DNA from: Mimachlamys varia
Taxonomy: Eukaryota; Mollusca; Bivalvia; Pectinida; Pectinidae
Direction of reading: 5' to 3'
NCBI GenBank assembly: GCA_947623455.1
Contig: OX392532.1
Span: 31,284,792 to 31,348,791 of the forward strand
DNA: 64,000 bases
The notes under the pieces were generated by a model. That model had not been told where the DNA came from and ran no database searches. It saw nothing but the letters and a program-made list of their open reading frames with translations. Shown here piece by piece: positions 1 to 11,696 of the stretch. Numbering within the stretch: position 1 is the first letter of the stretch; every line of letters starts with the position of its first letter. A program made the translations under genes and the position numbers.

Positions 1-120
1 ACCGGAATCGAAACATTTGTTAATCAGTCTACTAATGAAGTGTGGCTGTTGCGTTAAGAAATGTGATTACAGCTATTCTCGCGTGGTAAGTACCTTGACG
101 CATGGACTAGTATAACTAAG
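1..120 (-). promoter_or_regulatory. copy 1 of the lectin-array 5' flank
   Basis: This stretch resembles the sequence just upstream of the minus-strand lectin genes at 38.6, 47.9 and 58.8 kb. Shared blocks include the 'ctactaatgaagtgtggctg' region, 'gcgttaagaaat' and 'ggtaagtaccttgacgcatgg'. It has the same orientation as those flanks, so the matching lectin gene would lie to the left, outside the window, or be lost. A splice-donor-like GTAAGT sits at 86-91 on the + strand. That it is a promoter is inferred from its position in the paralogues. Confidence 0.4.
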
Positions 121-269
121 CGATGCATATTGAATAAGAAAACGCAATTGCATTTATTGTGCATTTATGAAAACAACATTATCATTTTATCGAGATATTA
201 GTAGTTTTGATAGATATATATTCAATAGGAAAACCCTTTAAGTTAGTTTGAATTTGATTTTTTCCCCGA

Positions 270-830
270 AACACCATAACAGGAATTCTTGTTAGGGAGC
301 CTGAATTTCTCTACCTACTAATGAACTGTAATGGCTGCGATTAGAAATCTGATCAAACTATTCTCACGGGGTAAATACCTTGAATAATGTCAATAAAAAC
401 CCGACGCATGGATGTGTAAAATTACGATATTAATATTACATCAGACAAAAATAAACTTTTCACGTTTTCACTGTATATCGGCTTTTTGTACGCAACGTTT
501 ATTATTTTTCCTATAATTTGGTTTGATTTTATTAGGTTTTCCTTCCTTTTTATAGCTAGTGTCATTAAAAAACGTCATGTCAGTGTCTACGATGTGGTAG
601 TGTGTGTTGAGTACATGTGCATTGATACTAACAACAATATCATTATATGGAAATAAAGTTGATACGGATTTGTATCTAACAGGACAACCTGTCAAATTAG
701 CTTGATTTGATTTCACCCACACACTATACTAGTAACCTGAATACATGCTTTGGTTTACCTGAACGTGTTTGTGAACTGGTTTGCCAGTCTGTTTCATTTA
801 AGAAAAATAAATAGTAATTCCTACATTAAA
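270..830 (-). promoter_or_regulatory. copy 2 of the lectin-array 5' flank (extended)
   Basis: Shares 'atggctgcgattagaaatct', 'ttgaataatgtcaataaaa', 'cgacgcatgga' and the AT-rich 'attaatattac' block with the flank of the lectin gene at 38.6 kb. It then runs parallel to the flank of the 47.9-kb gene for several hundred bases: 'ttattatttttcctata', 'agtgtgtgttgagta' and 'tgctttggttta' occur in both. A segment of at least 500 bp was therefore duplicated together with the lectin genes. No lectin exon follows inside the window on this side. Confidence 0.45.
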
Positions 831-3400
831 CCATTTAAAATGCTCTAGTTTACAAAAAAGTTATTTGCGTTTCTTTCATCAGTCTGATTGAAATATCTAT
901 TACATGGATATTTTCGATGACGAAAATGAAACATGACATAACAGTCATCAACAAAAACACTCTTGTCAATATATTATATTCTTGAGGATAAGACTGACAG
1001 ATACAATGCCGTATCCGTATTCTAACAAACAGTTAATGTGATATTGACTGTATACTTAGTTACCATGTATCCTAATGAAACTCACGCTGAAACATCAGCT
1101 ACCCGTGCGTTCATTATACCGATGTTGCAGGTTTAAGTTTATTTCGTGCAATCTAAAAAATGTCTTGTTTTAATTTAACATTATTCTAGGAAAACTAATT
1201 GGAAATTTTATTTAGAGTATTTCTATTTGATTCATGGCTTCCCCTTATGACTACGGTTTTTATGGTTTATTTTGATAGAGAAAGCTTATCTTTCCTTGTT
1301 TCATATGTTGTCGCTAGTTCTACTGATGGTTTTGTTGACGCTTCCGTATTATCTGATTTTTTATTTGTTTAATGAATAGCTATATTAGTGAAATAAACAT
1401 AGTATTGAGCCGGTAAAAGAAAGTCACCGAATTTATTGTGCTTGCCCCTGACTATGAAGTGGTGGCAGAGAGCAAGTGTAGCCCAATCCAATTCTTTTTT
1501 TATCGAGATTATTAATAAGTTGTTCCATGGTGCATTCTTTCTTTGATTGCACAGGGAATAATATCAGTTTAATAAACCTTTTTTTTGGAATTCATCTCAA
1601 GTTGATTGGTAAGAAATCGCTAACGATGTTGTTTTTAATAAATTAAAAAACAATATTGTTTATAACAAGAAACAAAAACATCACACAAACAAATTAACAA
1701 CATTGATATGATAATAAGCAGTTGATGTAAGTTATCCGTAGAAAGAATACTATTTTATCGTTAACATAGTATCTACATTGTACATTGTCATGCGTATAAA
1801 TATCAATATAACTATCCCAATTATATACATCATAACATACATATGTATATGCAACTAAAATATTTCAAAAACATCAGCAGACTCGCTACACAATTTTTTT
1901 TCATCACATCACATGAATATAACAATACATCGTTATCATAATCATCATAATTATCAGCTACACATTTTTTATTAAATAAAAAAACAAGGGAAGGACGATG
2001 CATGCAGTCCACAAGGAACAAGATACATTCAAATCTTGTAAATATACTATAAACAATCTCCAAAATGTATCAGATCTGACACCTATTAATCGTTTTGTAA
2101 TATTTAAAGTGTGTTGTTTAAATTTGTATAAATACGAATGTTATCCAATTATAATTCACAACGACATTAAAATCATTGTTATAACATTTGCATATGCATG
2201 CAATCTAAATATGAAAAAACAAACACGTAACAAATTAACTATTTATGCCAGTAGAAAGTTGAGACAATGTATACTAGTATTGATTCTACAACATATAGCG
2301 TATTATACCTATCACACTATACTTACGGCAGCAATGTATGTTGTCTCCATTTTTACACCTACTATTCACAACTTAATAATGTAAACATTGAAACGATTTA
2401 GCAATAGGGAACTTTAAAGTTTACAATAACTACTTAACTTATTTTGTCATTCGATATTTGTTTGAAATTGCTGATAAATATGTCTTTCTCAAATCTTTGT
2501 TTAACTCTTTGTGTGCCAGTTGTTCATAATTGCTGTAAAGCTGTAATAAGTTTGGATCGCTCAATAACATTGTTTATTGAGTAAAGGGCACCATATCAGA
2601 TGTCATTTATCCGTGCGTTCGAGAATGGGGTTCATGTGACTGTAATAAGGAGTATCTCAATATAACAAGATTTACACATTGAAAACATTGATCAAAGAGT
2701 GTATGACATATTTTCATTTTATTTCAGAACAGATTACAAGAGTGAAAGAATTGAATTACGTTTTGAATCTATAACAAACCGTCATAAACAATATTGAGGC
2801 CATAAGTCTTCCGCTTAGAAAAGCTTACGGAGTAAAGGCAAAGTAGTGCTAGTTATATTTGAATCAGGTCCATATCATACAACTTAAATGAAAATACTCT
2901 AGAGTGCATTAGTGCTAGTTAATTCCCACCTCAAATTCAAAATCAATGTTTATCGGTGGTATTTCACACACTTTTATGGCATACTTTTCGATAAAACAAA
3001 CGTACACATATTGGAAATGATGGTGTTGAACAAGAATCATATTCGTCGAAAAAGATTGTGTAAAACTGACAGAACGGACCTGTTCAGTAAAGACAAAACT
3101 CGTGTTTGGACAAAAGAGGTACAAAATGTATGTCAATCGACAGTTCGAGTATTTTATTTTTATATTCGTCGTGCATTAAGAATGCCTCGGTAGTACGAGC
3201 TGTTACGAAGCGTGGCGACATATAGAACCTGACGTAGGCATACAAATCAAACAGATCCGTCACGACGTAACGTTTATCGGGCACCAGGGGCTGTAATTAT
3301 ATATAAGAAATTATCATTGTGATAATTAGTACATTTTGTACATGAACACACCCATACTTGGGCTACTATTAATACAAGCATCCCGATATGGGAAATAAAC
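831..3400. other. no supportable gene
   Basis: AT-rich DNA. Open frames at 1998-2384 (+, 128 codons) and 2912-3193 (+, 93 codons) have no recognisable motif, no convincing splice context and ordinary AT-rich composition, so I do not call them genes. Positions 1320-1370 faintly resemble the last 40 bases of the Penelope-like 3' tail ('ttttgttgacgcttccgta'). Confidence 0.5.
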
Positions 3401-3430
3401 AGTATTTTATAAGAAGGAGCAGGAATGAAA

Positions 3431-3512
3431 CTAGTGAGACGAGCTGGGCGCGAACCCGAGACCTCTAAGTTAAGGAGCCAGGACGTTACCACCCGGCCAA
3501 ATGGTCCGAACC
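3431..3512 (-). repeat. tRNA-like SINE head or tRNA pseudogene
   Basis: Read on the - strand there is a box-A-like 'TGGCCGGGTGGTAACG' and, about 35 bases later, a box-B-like 'GGTTCGCGCCC', the spacing of an RNA polymerase III internal promoter. I cannot fold a clean acceptor stem, so it is more likely a tRNA-derived SINE head or a tRNA pseudogene than a working tRNA. Confidence 0.4.
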
Positions 3513-4071
3513 AGTTGACCTGGTTTTGTAAATTTCTGATATTGTTATGCAAGGTCGCGTCTCCACGTAACAGAGCCGAGACGTGATCGTTTGTTCAACC
3601 AAAGAGATCATAAAGATCCACATTGAGATAGTTATGACCCTATGGTGACATAATCTTCCCCAGATAAAGAGTGTACTGTTTGAAGTTATTCTTCTTCTCA
3701 CAGATACACACAGGTGTTTTTTTTTATTTTGTTCGGAGAATTTGGAGACACCCTCATTCCTGATAGAAAAGGATTGTTCTCAGCATTAACCATTTGTAAA
3801 GCTGTGCTCTACTGCTCTACCACCCGTTTACAAATTAAATATCACACACCATAGGTCGATAAATAACGATAAGCGGAACCTTGAATTTGAAATCCAATAC
3901 TCCCTTCTGAATTATTCATGTTCACGCATCATCGATGTATTGATATGAATCAAGGCACATATCCTTTGGGAATAGTCCGATCACATCTTGAACATCATCT
4001 GTTACACTTACATATCATTTGTAGGCAGTTCGATTTCCTGTTTGATTTCTGTTCCTCGAATTATAATTGTG

Positions 4072-7000
4072 ATGGCCATGCAACTAACAAGTAAGTATCA
4101 ATAGCATTTAAGATAAATATCAATATTACTTAACTTCATACCTGTTATAAATGTTTTTCAAAACGACGTACATTGTACAAGAAGTTCTACAGAATTGTTC
4201 AGATTTATTTGTAATATTCTATTGTATAAATGAGCTTTTGATTAACTAACTAGCAATTTTAAAAGTATTTACCTACTACCGGGCGTTAAATCCTCAGGAA
4301 ACGAATTACAATAAATTATAATATACTGTATATGTACATCTATATGAACTCTAGAGTAAGATATTTCTTGTTATGTGCAGGTAACCCGATTGTTCAGTAC
4401 GGGTTTTCGACATTTCCTGCGTACGCCAATAACGTGTCATCTGTCGATGGTTTCCATGGAAACACAGAGAGCTTGTATACGTGTTTGAGTTTATGCTTGT
4501 TACATGTAGGCTGCAATGTTGTCTTCTACGACAACACGACATCATACTGCTCCGGGACAAACGACACAGACGTGGAGACATTCGTCAATTCTTTGATAGG
4601 TCGAGTTGGAACAAACGCTTACCGTCTTGAATCACGTAATGTATTCTCTCGGCAATAGCATAAACAGTTGTGTGCCAAAAGTCTTTCAATTTTTTTATTT
4701 TGCTATATATTCTTTGTATTTCCAAGCTTTCCAAGGTTTCCTCTCATAATATTTATTTAATCATCCGTTGTGTTATTATGAACTATCCAGAATTGTCTAC
4801 ACTGCTTATTTCCGTTTGACGCCATTTCTCTATATAACGCTACCAAAATGACGTCAAAATGGCGTCCCGAAAATCGGATGTTATAAATAAATTATGATTT
4901 CTCTGGTCATATGTAACGGAAAACAGTGAAAATATTATGATGAAACAGGAAACCATTATTTTTTAGTACACAAAATTTCATTAAAATTGACACGTAAACA
5001 AAGTTTGAAATACAAAGAATATATAGCAAAATGAAAATAATTGAAATACTTTTGACACGTCACTGTATATTCCCATGATTAATTAGCAGTGAACACATCT
5101 GTAACCAGATGACATATTCCTTACTTTAGCATAAATGTACAGAGTAGTCCGATATTTTGGTTTTGTCTTACCTATAGTGTATTTAATGTTTGTCAAGGCT
5201 CAAAATTGGCGGTATTTCGTAGTCACTCGGATACCGATCTTTCGCATACCTAAATCGGTTTTTATATAAGTAAGACCAAACTTTTTTTTTTGTTTTATCG
5301 TGACTGGGTTTTATTAGGCAATTGTTCGGGTAAGATGTCTGTGTGAGACAATAGATCTGGGTATGTACATTGCCTGAGATGATCACCTGTCCACTCCAGG
5401 TATTATCTTTTTACTTTTCATCTCGCTTTGATATTGTTAATAACGATAGACCGGTCATCATTATGTCTAAACAAAACATCGGCGGTAATAAAGTGATGTC
5501 TTAAACGCACTGTAGAATGATTAGTTCATGCATTCAATTAATGAAATATTAACAACAAACACTAGACTATGAAATCGATCGTGACACGACATATATGTCC
5601 AGACAGCACGATGCTAGAAATCTATTCAGAGATCACGTAATCTTGTTGCAACCAAATGAAGACGACTGGCGTATTCATAATTCATTCCATTTTTGATGAA
5701 AAAACTGTTTTGTTATCGTTTAAAACCAACAATGATGTTAATGGAGTAGATCAGAGACGCACAAAGCTTTCTACGTATCTGATTTGACGATTTCATTTCA
5801 CACTAAATACACATGTGATTGTCACGTAATCGTAATACAAATGTACTAGTACTTTGCCACATGTACAACACAGCAAAATAACATCTGCTACATTCAGTAT
5901 GATTAACTAGGATGTAGCATAACGAACATTCAAAGTTATTTGAAAGTGGAATTCTAGAGCTTATCATTTTACGACAAAGTATTTTTTTCAAATTTGCAAA
6001 TACGTTGAAATTACGAACAATCACTAAACTATTAAAATTGTCATTATATCAATTTGTATTAATATCTTCCTGTATTTCCACATCAATCTATGGCTAAAGA
6101 TAATATTGATATAGAAAAGATATCTATTTCTGTTACATACACAATAAAAACTATCTGAAAAGCGTTATCGGTTTTTCTAACACGATTTGTTAATAATGAA
6201 TGTTTTGATTGGCTATATACCATATAGCATAAGCCCGCCCGTTTCTACCCAAAACAAAATGACATCACGTCTGTCTATCGATGACCATTTCACTGCATGA
6301 TAAGTGTAAATCAAGGAAGCAACATAGGAGAGAGGCCCGATTGAATGTATTTGTAGAATACCTATAAGAATAAAACGTAATCATTTCTTGTTCTTATCTC
6401 CATTTATTCATGAAACGTTGATTCCATCTATGAATAGGCATCTTGATTCGGAATCAAACCAAAAAAAAAAACATTTCACTGTGACTGTGTTATGCGGATT
6501 TGCAAAACTCTTCACAGATCTAAACGGACGATTTTGTCGATACCAACATGTTTTTTTCTCTCATATATATTTTTATTTAATCCCATATAAACATATGTTA
6601 TGACATTCTATACATAAACCCAAATTCAGTACATGGTTTCTTCTTTTATGAAAGGTACAATACAGATTCGAGATAACGGGGTTCAGTTGAATATACAAGT
6701 TATATATTCAGTTAAGTTTTTTTCTGAGAGAATACAATATCTTTTATTCCAATTACAATTTTCAGAATGTGACAGTTCTGGATACGTTTTAAATAGGCAG
6801 ACAGGCCAATGCCTGAAGTTTGTTTTGGAAGAAAAAAATTGGACGGATGCAAGGAAATACTGTGAGGATGACGGGGGCACCTTGTTAAAGATTGACGACA
6901 CAGCGAGGTTTTTAGGGGCAATCCACATGTCCTATTTATGTAAGCATTTAAAATTAAACTCCTATATTAAGTATGAGTTTTAACTATGGTTTTTGTATAC

Positions 7001-7647
7001 GCTGATTTGCAAACTATTATGAATTTTAAAAAGTTGTCATTTTGAATTAAATAGCACAGTATCATTATTTACTAAAATAGTATTGTATATAAGTGAAAGG
7101 TCACGAGTTTCTGCACAATCAAGTTCCTTATTTAACTTAAAATCACTTCATTATACTAAATAAGGTATTCAGAAGGGGTGTTCATCCCACAAAAATTTTA
7201 AAAATACCATAAGCTTAAACGACTAACAGAATGTTTATTAAAATTATAAAATATTGGCTTGCAATTCGATAACTGTAAACATTTTTTAATTCCTAAATCA
7301 ATATGTTTGTACATACTGTTCACTGTAGTGTTCGCTTCAATTACATATTGTACGCTATTATTGTAAATTAAAGAACAAAATGTTTTAATTTTATACAAGA
7401 TTTCAGTACAAATACATTGCTCTTCATCGGGGCGTCGGATACAGCATCAGAGGGAGTTTGGACATGGCTTGATGGCACAGTTGTAAAAGGAATCGCAACA
7501 TCCTTTAACAACGCTGATATACGGTTCGTCCAAAAATCACCTGCCAACTGCGGTGTGCTTGCCCCTTACTTAAAAAAGGTTATAGACAACAAGTGTAGTG
7601 CAACCGATAAGTTCATTTGTGAACGACGCGAGATGGAGCCACTGTAA
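4072..7647 (+). CDS. lectin gene A: PAN/apple-like plus C-type lectin-like domain protein
   Basis: Four coding exons: 4072-4090, 4381-4635, 6766-6939 and 7400-7647, giving 231 residues. All three introns are phase 1 with GT-AG ends (donors GTAAGT, GTAATG, GTAAGC). Exon 1 encodes only MAMQLT plus one base. Exon 2 encodes a cysteine-rich PAN/apple-like module (core LYTCLSLCLLHVGCNVVFYD). Exons 3 and 4 form a CTLD: first half with GQCLKF, W and YCEDDGG; second half with GVWTWLDGT, SPANCGVLAP and a terminal KFICERRE. The usual EPN/QPD calcium-site tripeptide reads SPAN, and the WND stretch reads DNKC, so calcium-dependent sugar binding is uncertain. No signal peptide is visible; either the true 5' exon is missed or export is unconventional. 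Intron 2 carries a foldback element. A donor-like GTGAGT 20 nt after the stop suggests a 3'-UTR exon. Confidence 0.75.
4671..5062. mobile_element. MITE-like element with about 50-bp inverted ends, in intron 2 of lectin gene A
   Basis: The left end 'gtgtgccaaaagtctttcaa' followed by 'ttttgctatatattctttgt' reappears inverted at the right end ('acaaagaatatatagcaaaa' ... 'ttgaaatacttttgacac'). The ends match over about 50 bases with few mismatches, enclosing about 290 bp with no coding potential. It is a non-autonomous DNA transposon by structure; superfamily not determined. It begins about 35 bp after the donor of exon 2. Confidence 0.7.
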
Positions 7648-7848
7648 ATGACGACGGTCTTACTTAGGTGAGTTCACATTATTCAATGATTTATACTTTA
7701 TTTGGTTGTTTTTGTAAAGGGGGCAGTCAATCTACATGTAACAATAGCGTAATATATATCATCATATTTTTTCCACTGAAATTTCGAGAAAAAAAAACAT
7801 TTTATTAAAAATGATAGTTTTTCACTAGTGTAAACTTGAATAGTTTTT

Positions 7849-8241
7849 TTAAAGGCCCAATATACGTAACTTTCGGCAAATCTTGAAGCGAAAATCAAGC
7901 CTAAAAACTGATTATATTTATAGATTTAGTTAAGATAAACTGATAACAGCAATATTCAAGATGAATTCTTACGCGGTTACCGGTACAGCAGCAGTTGAAA
8001 CTCGGTATTTGCAAACACGCGTCCATTTTGAACCTTCTTCTCACTTCGATTTGTTGTTGAAGTGGGTCCCACCTGAATACTTTGCAATTCTTTGGATTTT
8101 TCTGTCAAGATTTTGTATTAATTACCGCTCGTGTTCACTTCGTTTTTCGGCTTATTTTTGCATGGTTATCAACTGGATTTTTTTTCAGAATTTTTCAGAA
8201 TCACGAAAAATTTCCTGAAGTTACGTATATTGGGCCTTTAA
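7849..8241 (+). mobile_element. TTAA-flanked MITE, copy 1, 3' of lectin gene A
   Basis: Ends are 'AGGCCCAATATACGTAACTT' and its inverse 'AAGTTACGTATATTGGGCCT', each flanked by TTAA (7849-7852 and 8238-8241), so the element itself is 7853-8237. TTAA duplication plus short perfect ends is typical of piggyBac-derived MITEs (family inference; a TA duplication with longer ends is the alternative). A second copy in the same + strand reading lies at 32631-33020. Small open frames inside it are not genes. Confidence 0.75.
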
Positions 8242-8391
8242 ATTTTACTAGTCAAAACACTGTTTATAAATGACTATTTAGGGAATTGAAAGCCACCGAT
8301 GCTGGTAAGCTTAACGAAACCATTGCCTCATTCCATTGCCAGGATCATCAAATCCGTTGCCTATCACATGGGACCATTCTCTTTGGAGTTA

Positions 8392-8700
8392 ACTTTTCTT
8401 TCAAAGAAGTTGGCGAAGTAAAATCGATAAAACCAGGTGCAAAATATGAACAAAGAACCGATTTACATGGAGACCCTTGTAAATGAACAAGAGAATAAGA
8501 CCAGGTGTTCCGGAATTGTAAGCGTCTTCTACTTTATCGACGACAACCGCCATGTAAATCTTTGTCCCATTCAAGTAAACATCAAGTTCTATAAATGAGA
8601 ACCGATTATCATTGTCAATCACAACAAGTAAACACAGTGATGAGCATACCCAAAAACGTCCATCTTCATATCACTTAAAGAAACTGAAGCAAGATGTCCA
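8392..8700 (-). repeat. Penelope-like element 3' tail, dispersed copy
   Basis: Read on the - strand it matches the untranslated tail following the broken reverse transcriptase at 50 kb: 'catatcacttaaag' region, 'gattgacaatgataatcggt', 'ttacatggcggttgtcgtcg', 'cttattctcttg' and 'aatcggttctttgttcat'. Truncated, no coding part. It lies about 150 bp beyond the MITE downstream of lectin gene A. Confidence 0.65.
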
Positions 8701-9221
8701 CAACGTTTCCAAGTCATAAGTTATGATGAGTGATTGACAGAAAGGATAAAAGAAGCAGAGTCACAGAATGGCACAGAGCGTATTAATCAAAGCTATTGGC
8801 GGGCTTTTTTTCAAATGATAATATCACGATAGTTATTCTGCATTTTTCATTTTAAAAACATTTTTTTCTTTCCTTTAAAATAAGTCATTAAATGAAGTAT
8901 CGGATGATTTTTTGTACATTTTAATGAATTTATATTGCCTATATTTTGTCATGTAGGGTTGACTAGAAATGCTTGTTTAAAGTATCTGTACACAGTATTG
9001 ACAGCTTGATGTGTGTTCGTTGGTAGGCCTTTATGATAAACATTAGAAATGTGAAAATATCTAAAGTGTCAAATTGTTTGTCCCGCATGTTCAATATACT
9101 TAGACACAGTAAAATGTCTCCTATGTAACTGACCAGATCTTGACACAATCAGCAATTTAGATAGGATGTATAAATTTTTTTAATGTGTTCCCTCAAACTA
9201 CCAATAGTGTCGACTAACATT

Positions 9222-9325
9222 CGGCAAAACTCGGCAGATTCCGTTACCTAAATCTAGAATCTGTTGAACTTTGCCAAATGAGCCAAAGTTAGATTCGGTT
9301 ACAGAATCTACCGGGGTTTGCCAGT
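9222..9325. repeat. short foldback (inverted repeat)
   Basis: 'ggcaaaactcggcagattcc...aatctgttgaactttg' is followed by its approximate inverse 'caaagttagattcggttaca...ggggtttgccag', so the region can fold into a hairpin with about 45-bp imperfect arms and a few-base loop. Probably a decayed MITE. Confidence 0.55.
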
Positions 9326-11080
9326 AGACTAAAATCTCATTTTTGTTTACTATATAACGATGCATTTTGTAAAAAAAAACTTTCACTGTTCAAAAACGGC
9401 TTTATCAGTATTGTTGATTGTTCCCCTTTTTTTTGTAAAATTGATTTATATGTTGCAACATTATCTACAATCAATAAGAGACATTGCAGTTTTATTGTGA
9501 ATGTTTCTTAAAAAAGACACGAATATGCATGAAATCTGCTTCATGTTTGTTTATTAATACATATTTATAGATACAGCTGAAATTTGTTTACATGCCAGAG
9601 GCATTGCTACGTGTATTTCGTAACGAATTGAAGATCAGGTATTCTCTATGTTTTTTTTTTTGTAATTGCTATGACCTGTCAAAGATTACTAGTAAAAAAA
9701 CCTTTTTCTTGTAAGATAGCAAATATCTACAAAGGTAAAATGCAAATTGAAACATTTATTAATGAATGAAGGCAGACTTTCTTCGTTGTTTACTTTCATT
9801 TTTTATTTAATAATATGATGTTTTGTTTCTTGTTTTGCTTATATTTTATCAAAATTATTTTTATCTGTTAAATGCGGTTATTGGATTATGAGCGATTTTG
9901 TCCAGCTGATCTGCTGCGTGCAATAACGTACTTTTTCATTAATTTAGATCACTACATGCCCTGTCATCAAAACGTTCTGATACAGCTTTTCTGCAAACGC
10001 TTTGCAACTGAGAAAACCCCTATTTTGAAGTTTGTATAACTATTGATATGTTTATGTTATAATTTACTTCTCACGATGTTTTGCTATTTTTCAACTACAT
10101 GTATGTACAGGTATGGTTTTTGATACAATTGAAATCCTCAAAATGTTTTTTGCAATATCAAGTTCGTTATACATTCAACTCAATCATATATTTCTTTCTT
10201 ATATTTTTGACAGTTGGTCATTGTATTAACTCCATTTAATTGTGCAAATGAAAGAAAAAACTACTTTGAAATAAAATGCCAATGTTCACTGAAAGGTGGA
10301 CTATCTTTAAGAAATGCATCATTTGTGTTCATCATGTGTTCGCAAATGGCTTAATATGTATACAAAGTTTGCAATAAAACTTTTAGATGGCAGTGTATAT
10401 TGCGAGAATACTGCAATACATCCAATTTTATTTTACCCACCACCCTGTACTTTCCTAATTTCTTGTTAATATATTGAGGTTAAGCAATTGATTAATGTTC
10501 TGTATGAGGTATACAAAGGGTATTTTTGTCTGATGTAAAATGTATCTTGACTAATATATGAACATCAGCTGCATATATTTCCTCTGATAGTTTCAATATA
10601 ATGTATTAGAAATGTATCGATGCTCCAAAAATATTGTGTATATAGAGAAATGGTATGTATTGTAAAAATGTATCCTGTCTTTGTTTAAACTATCGTTTGC
10701 TTTATTATTATTATTACTTTTGTAACAAGCTTTACCGAACATAATCTTACAGTGTACTGGAATGATGAACGTATCATCTGAAGGTAGCTAAACTAAATAC
10801 TAATACAAGAAACGCTTATCCGCAAGTTCAAACTGGGAGTGGAATGATGGGATAGCATGTTATGTTTTTGTCCGGTTATCTCCTCTGTTGAGAAAACATA
10901 ACAGTTAATGGAATGTTAACAATTTTAACCCTCTAGATCTGTTTCATACACTTTTTGAATATTCCGAAATTTACAAATTTTCATTTCAGTTCAATCAGCT
11001 TCATAAATTAGTATCGCCTTAAAATACAATTGCACAAAACAGCTTCGAAGTTTGTGTGTAGTAAGTAGACATCTAGGTGA
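9326..11080. other. no supportable gene
   Basis: AT-rich sequence with homopolymer tracts and no open frame of interest, no clear inverted repeats and no tRNA-like boxes that I could find. Confidence 0.5.
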
Positions 11081-11089
11081 ATCAGTTTA

Positions 11090-11696
11090 AACTTGAAAGA
11101 CAAGTTCATGAGTTGGCATTAAAATGAGCCAACAGAATCGCAGAGTCACTGGACTCTTTTTGTTCCTCACATTACCTACATTCCTACATTCCACATATAC
11201 AATAAGCCGATGTACACAATATATGTATGGCAATTTTGATTTACCGTGATCAAACAACATTGAAACTCGAACTTGTCCAAGACATCTTATCCTTAACATG
11301 TGTGTGAAATTGGTGAAAATCCATAAAGAAACAAAGCTACTACTGTGCTGACAATTATTGTCTAACAATAGCAACAGTGACCTTGAGCCGACACTCCTGA
11401 AACTTGAACTTGCAACTTGTCAAAGATATTTCAACTCTGTAGGTATAAGTTTGCATTTAGGTTTACCAGAACAAGTTTGATGAAAATCTATTAGGAAAGT
11501 AAACTATTAGAGTGCTGACAATGATTTTCTAAAAATAGCCACAGTGAACTTGACCTTGACCTGATAACCCTAAACTCAAACTCATCAATGATATTTTGAT
11601 TTTGTATTTATACATGCTTATGTGTAGTTTGATAAAATCCATGAAGAAACGAAGCCACTAGAGTGCTGACAATGAATTTCTAACAAGAGGCCAAAT
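11090..11696. repeat. imperfect tandem repeat of about 165-170 bp, roughly three units
   Basis: Three successive blocks share the order 'gaaactygaacttg' ... 'gatgaaaatcyat' ... 'agtgctgacaat...ttctaa' ... 'acagtgaccttga'. A fourth partial block ('gtttgatgaaaattaatgaa', 'gtgctgacaa') appears beyond the next element at about 13401-13440, which suggests that the element at 11.70-13.16 kb was inserted into this array. Confidence 0.55.

Noticed and set aside
1998..2384. 128-codon open frame on the + strand
   Set aside because: No motif, no splice or promoter context, and overlapping frames on the other strand; AT-rich chance frame.
6633..6983. Long frame through exon 3 of lectin gene A starting at 6633
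   Set aside because: It runs through the intron; the acceptor at 6765 and the matching boundaries in three paralogues show that only 6766-6939 is coding.
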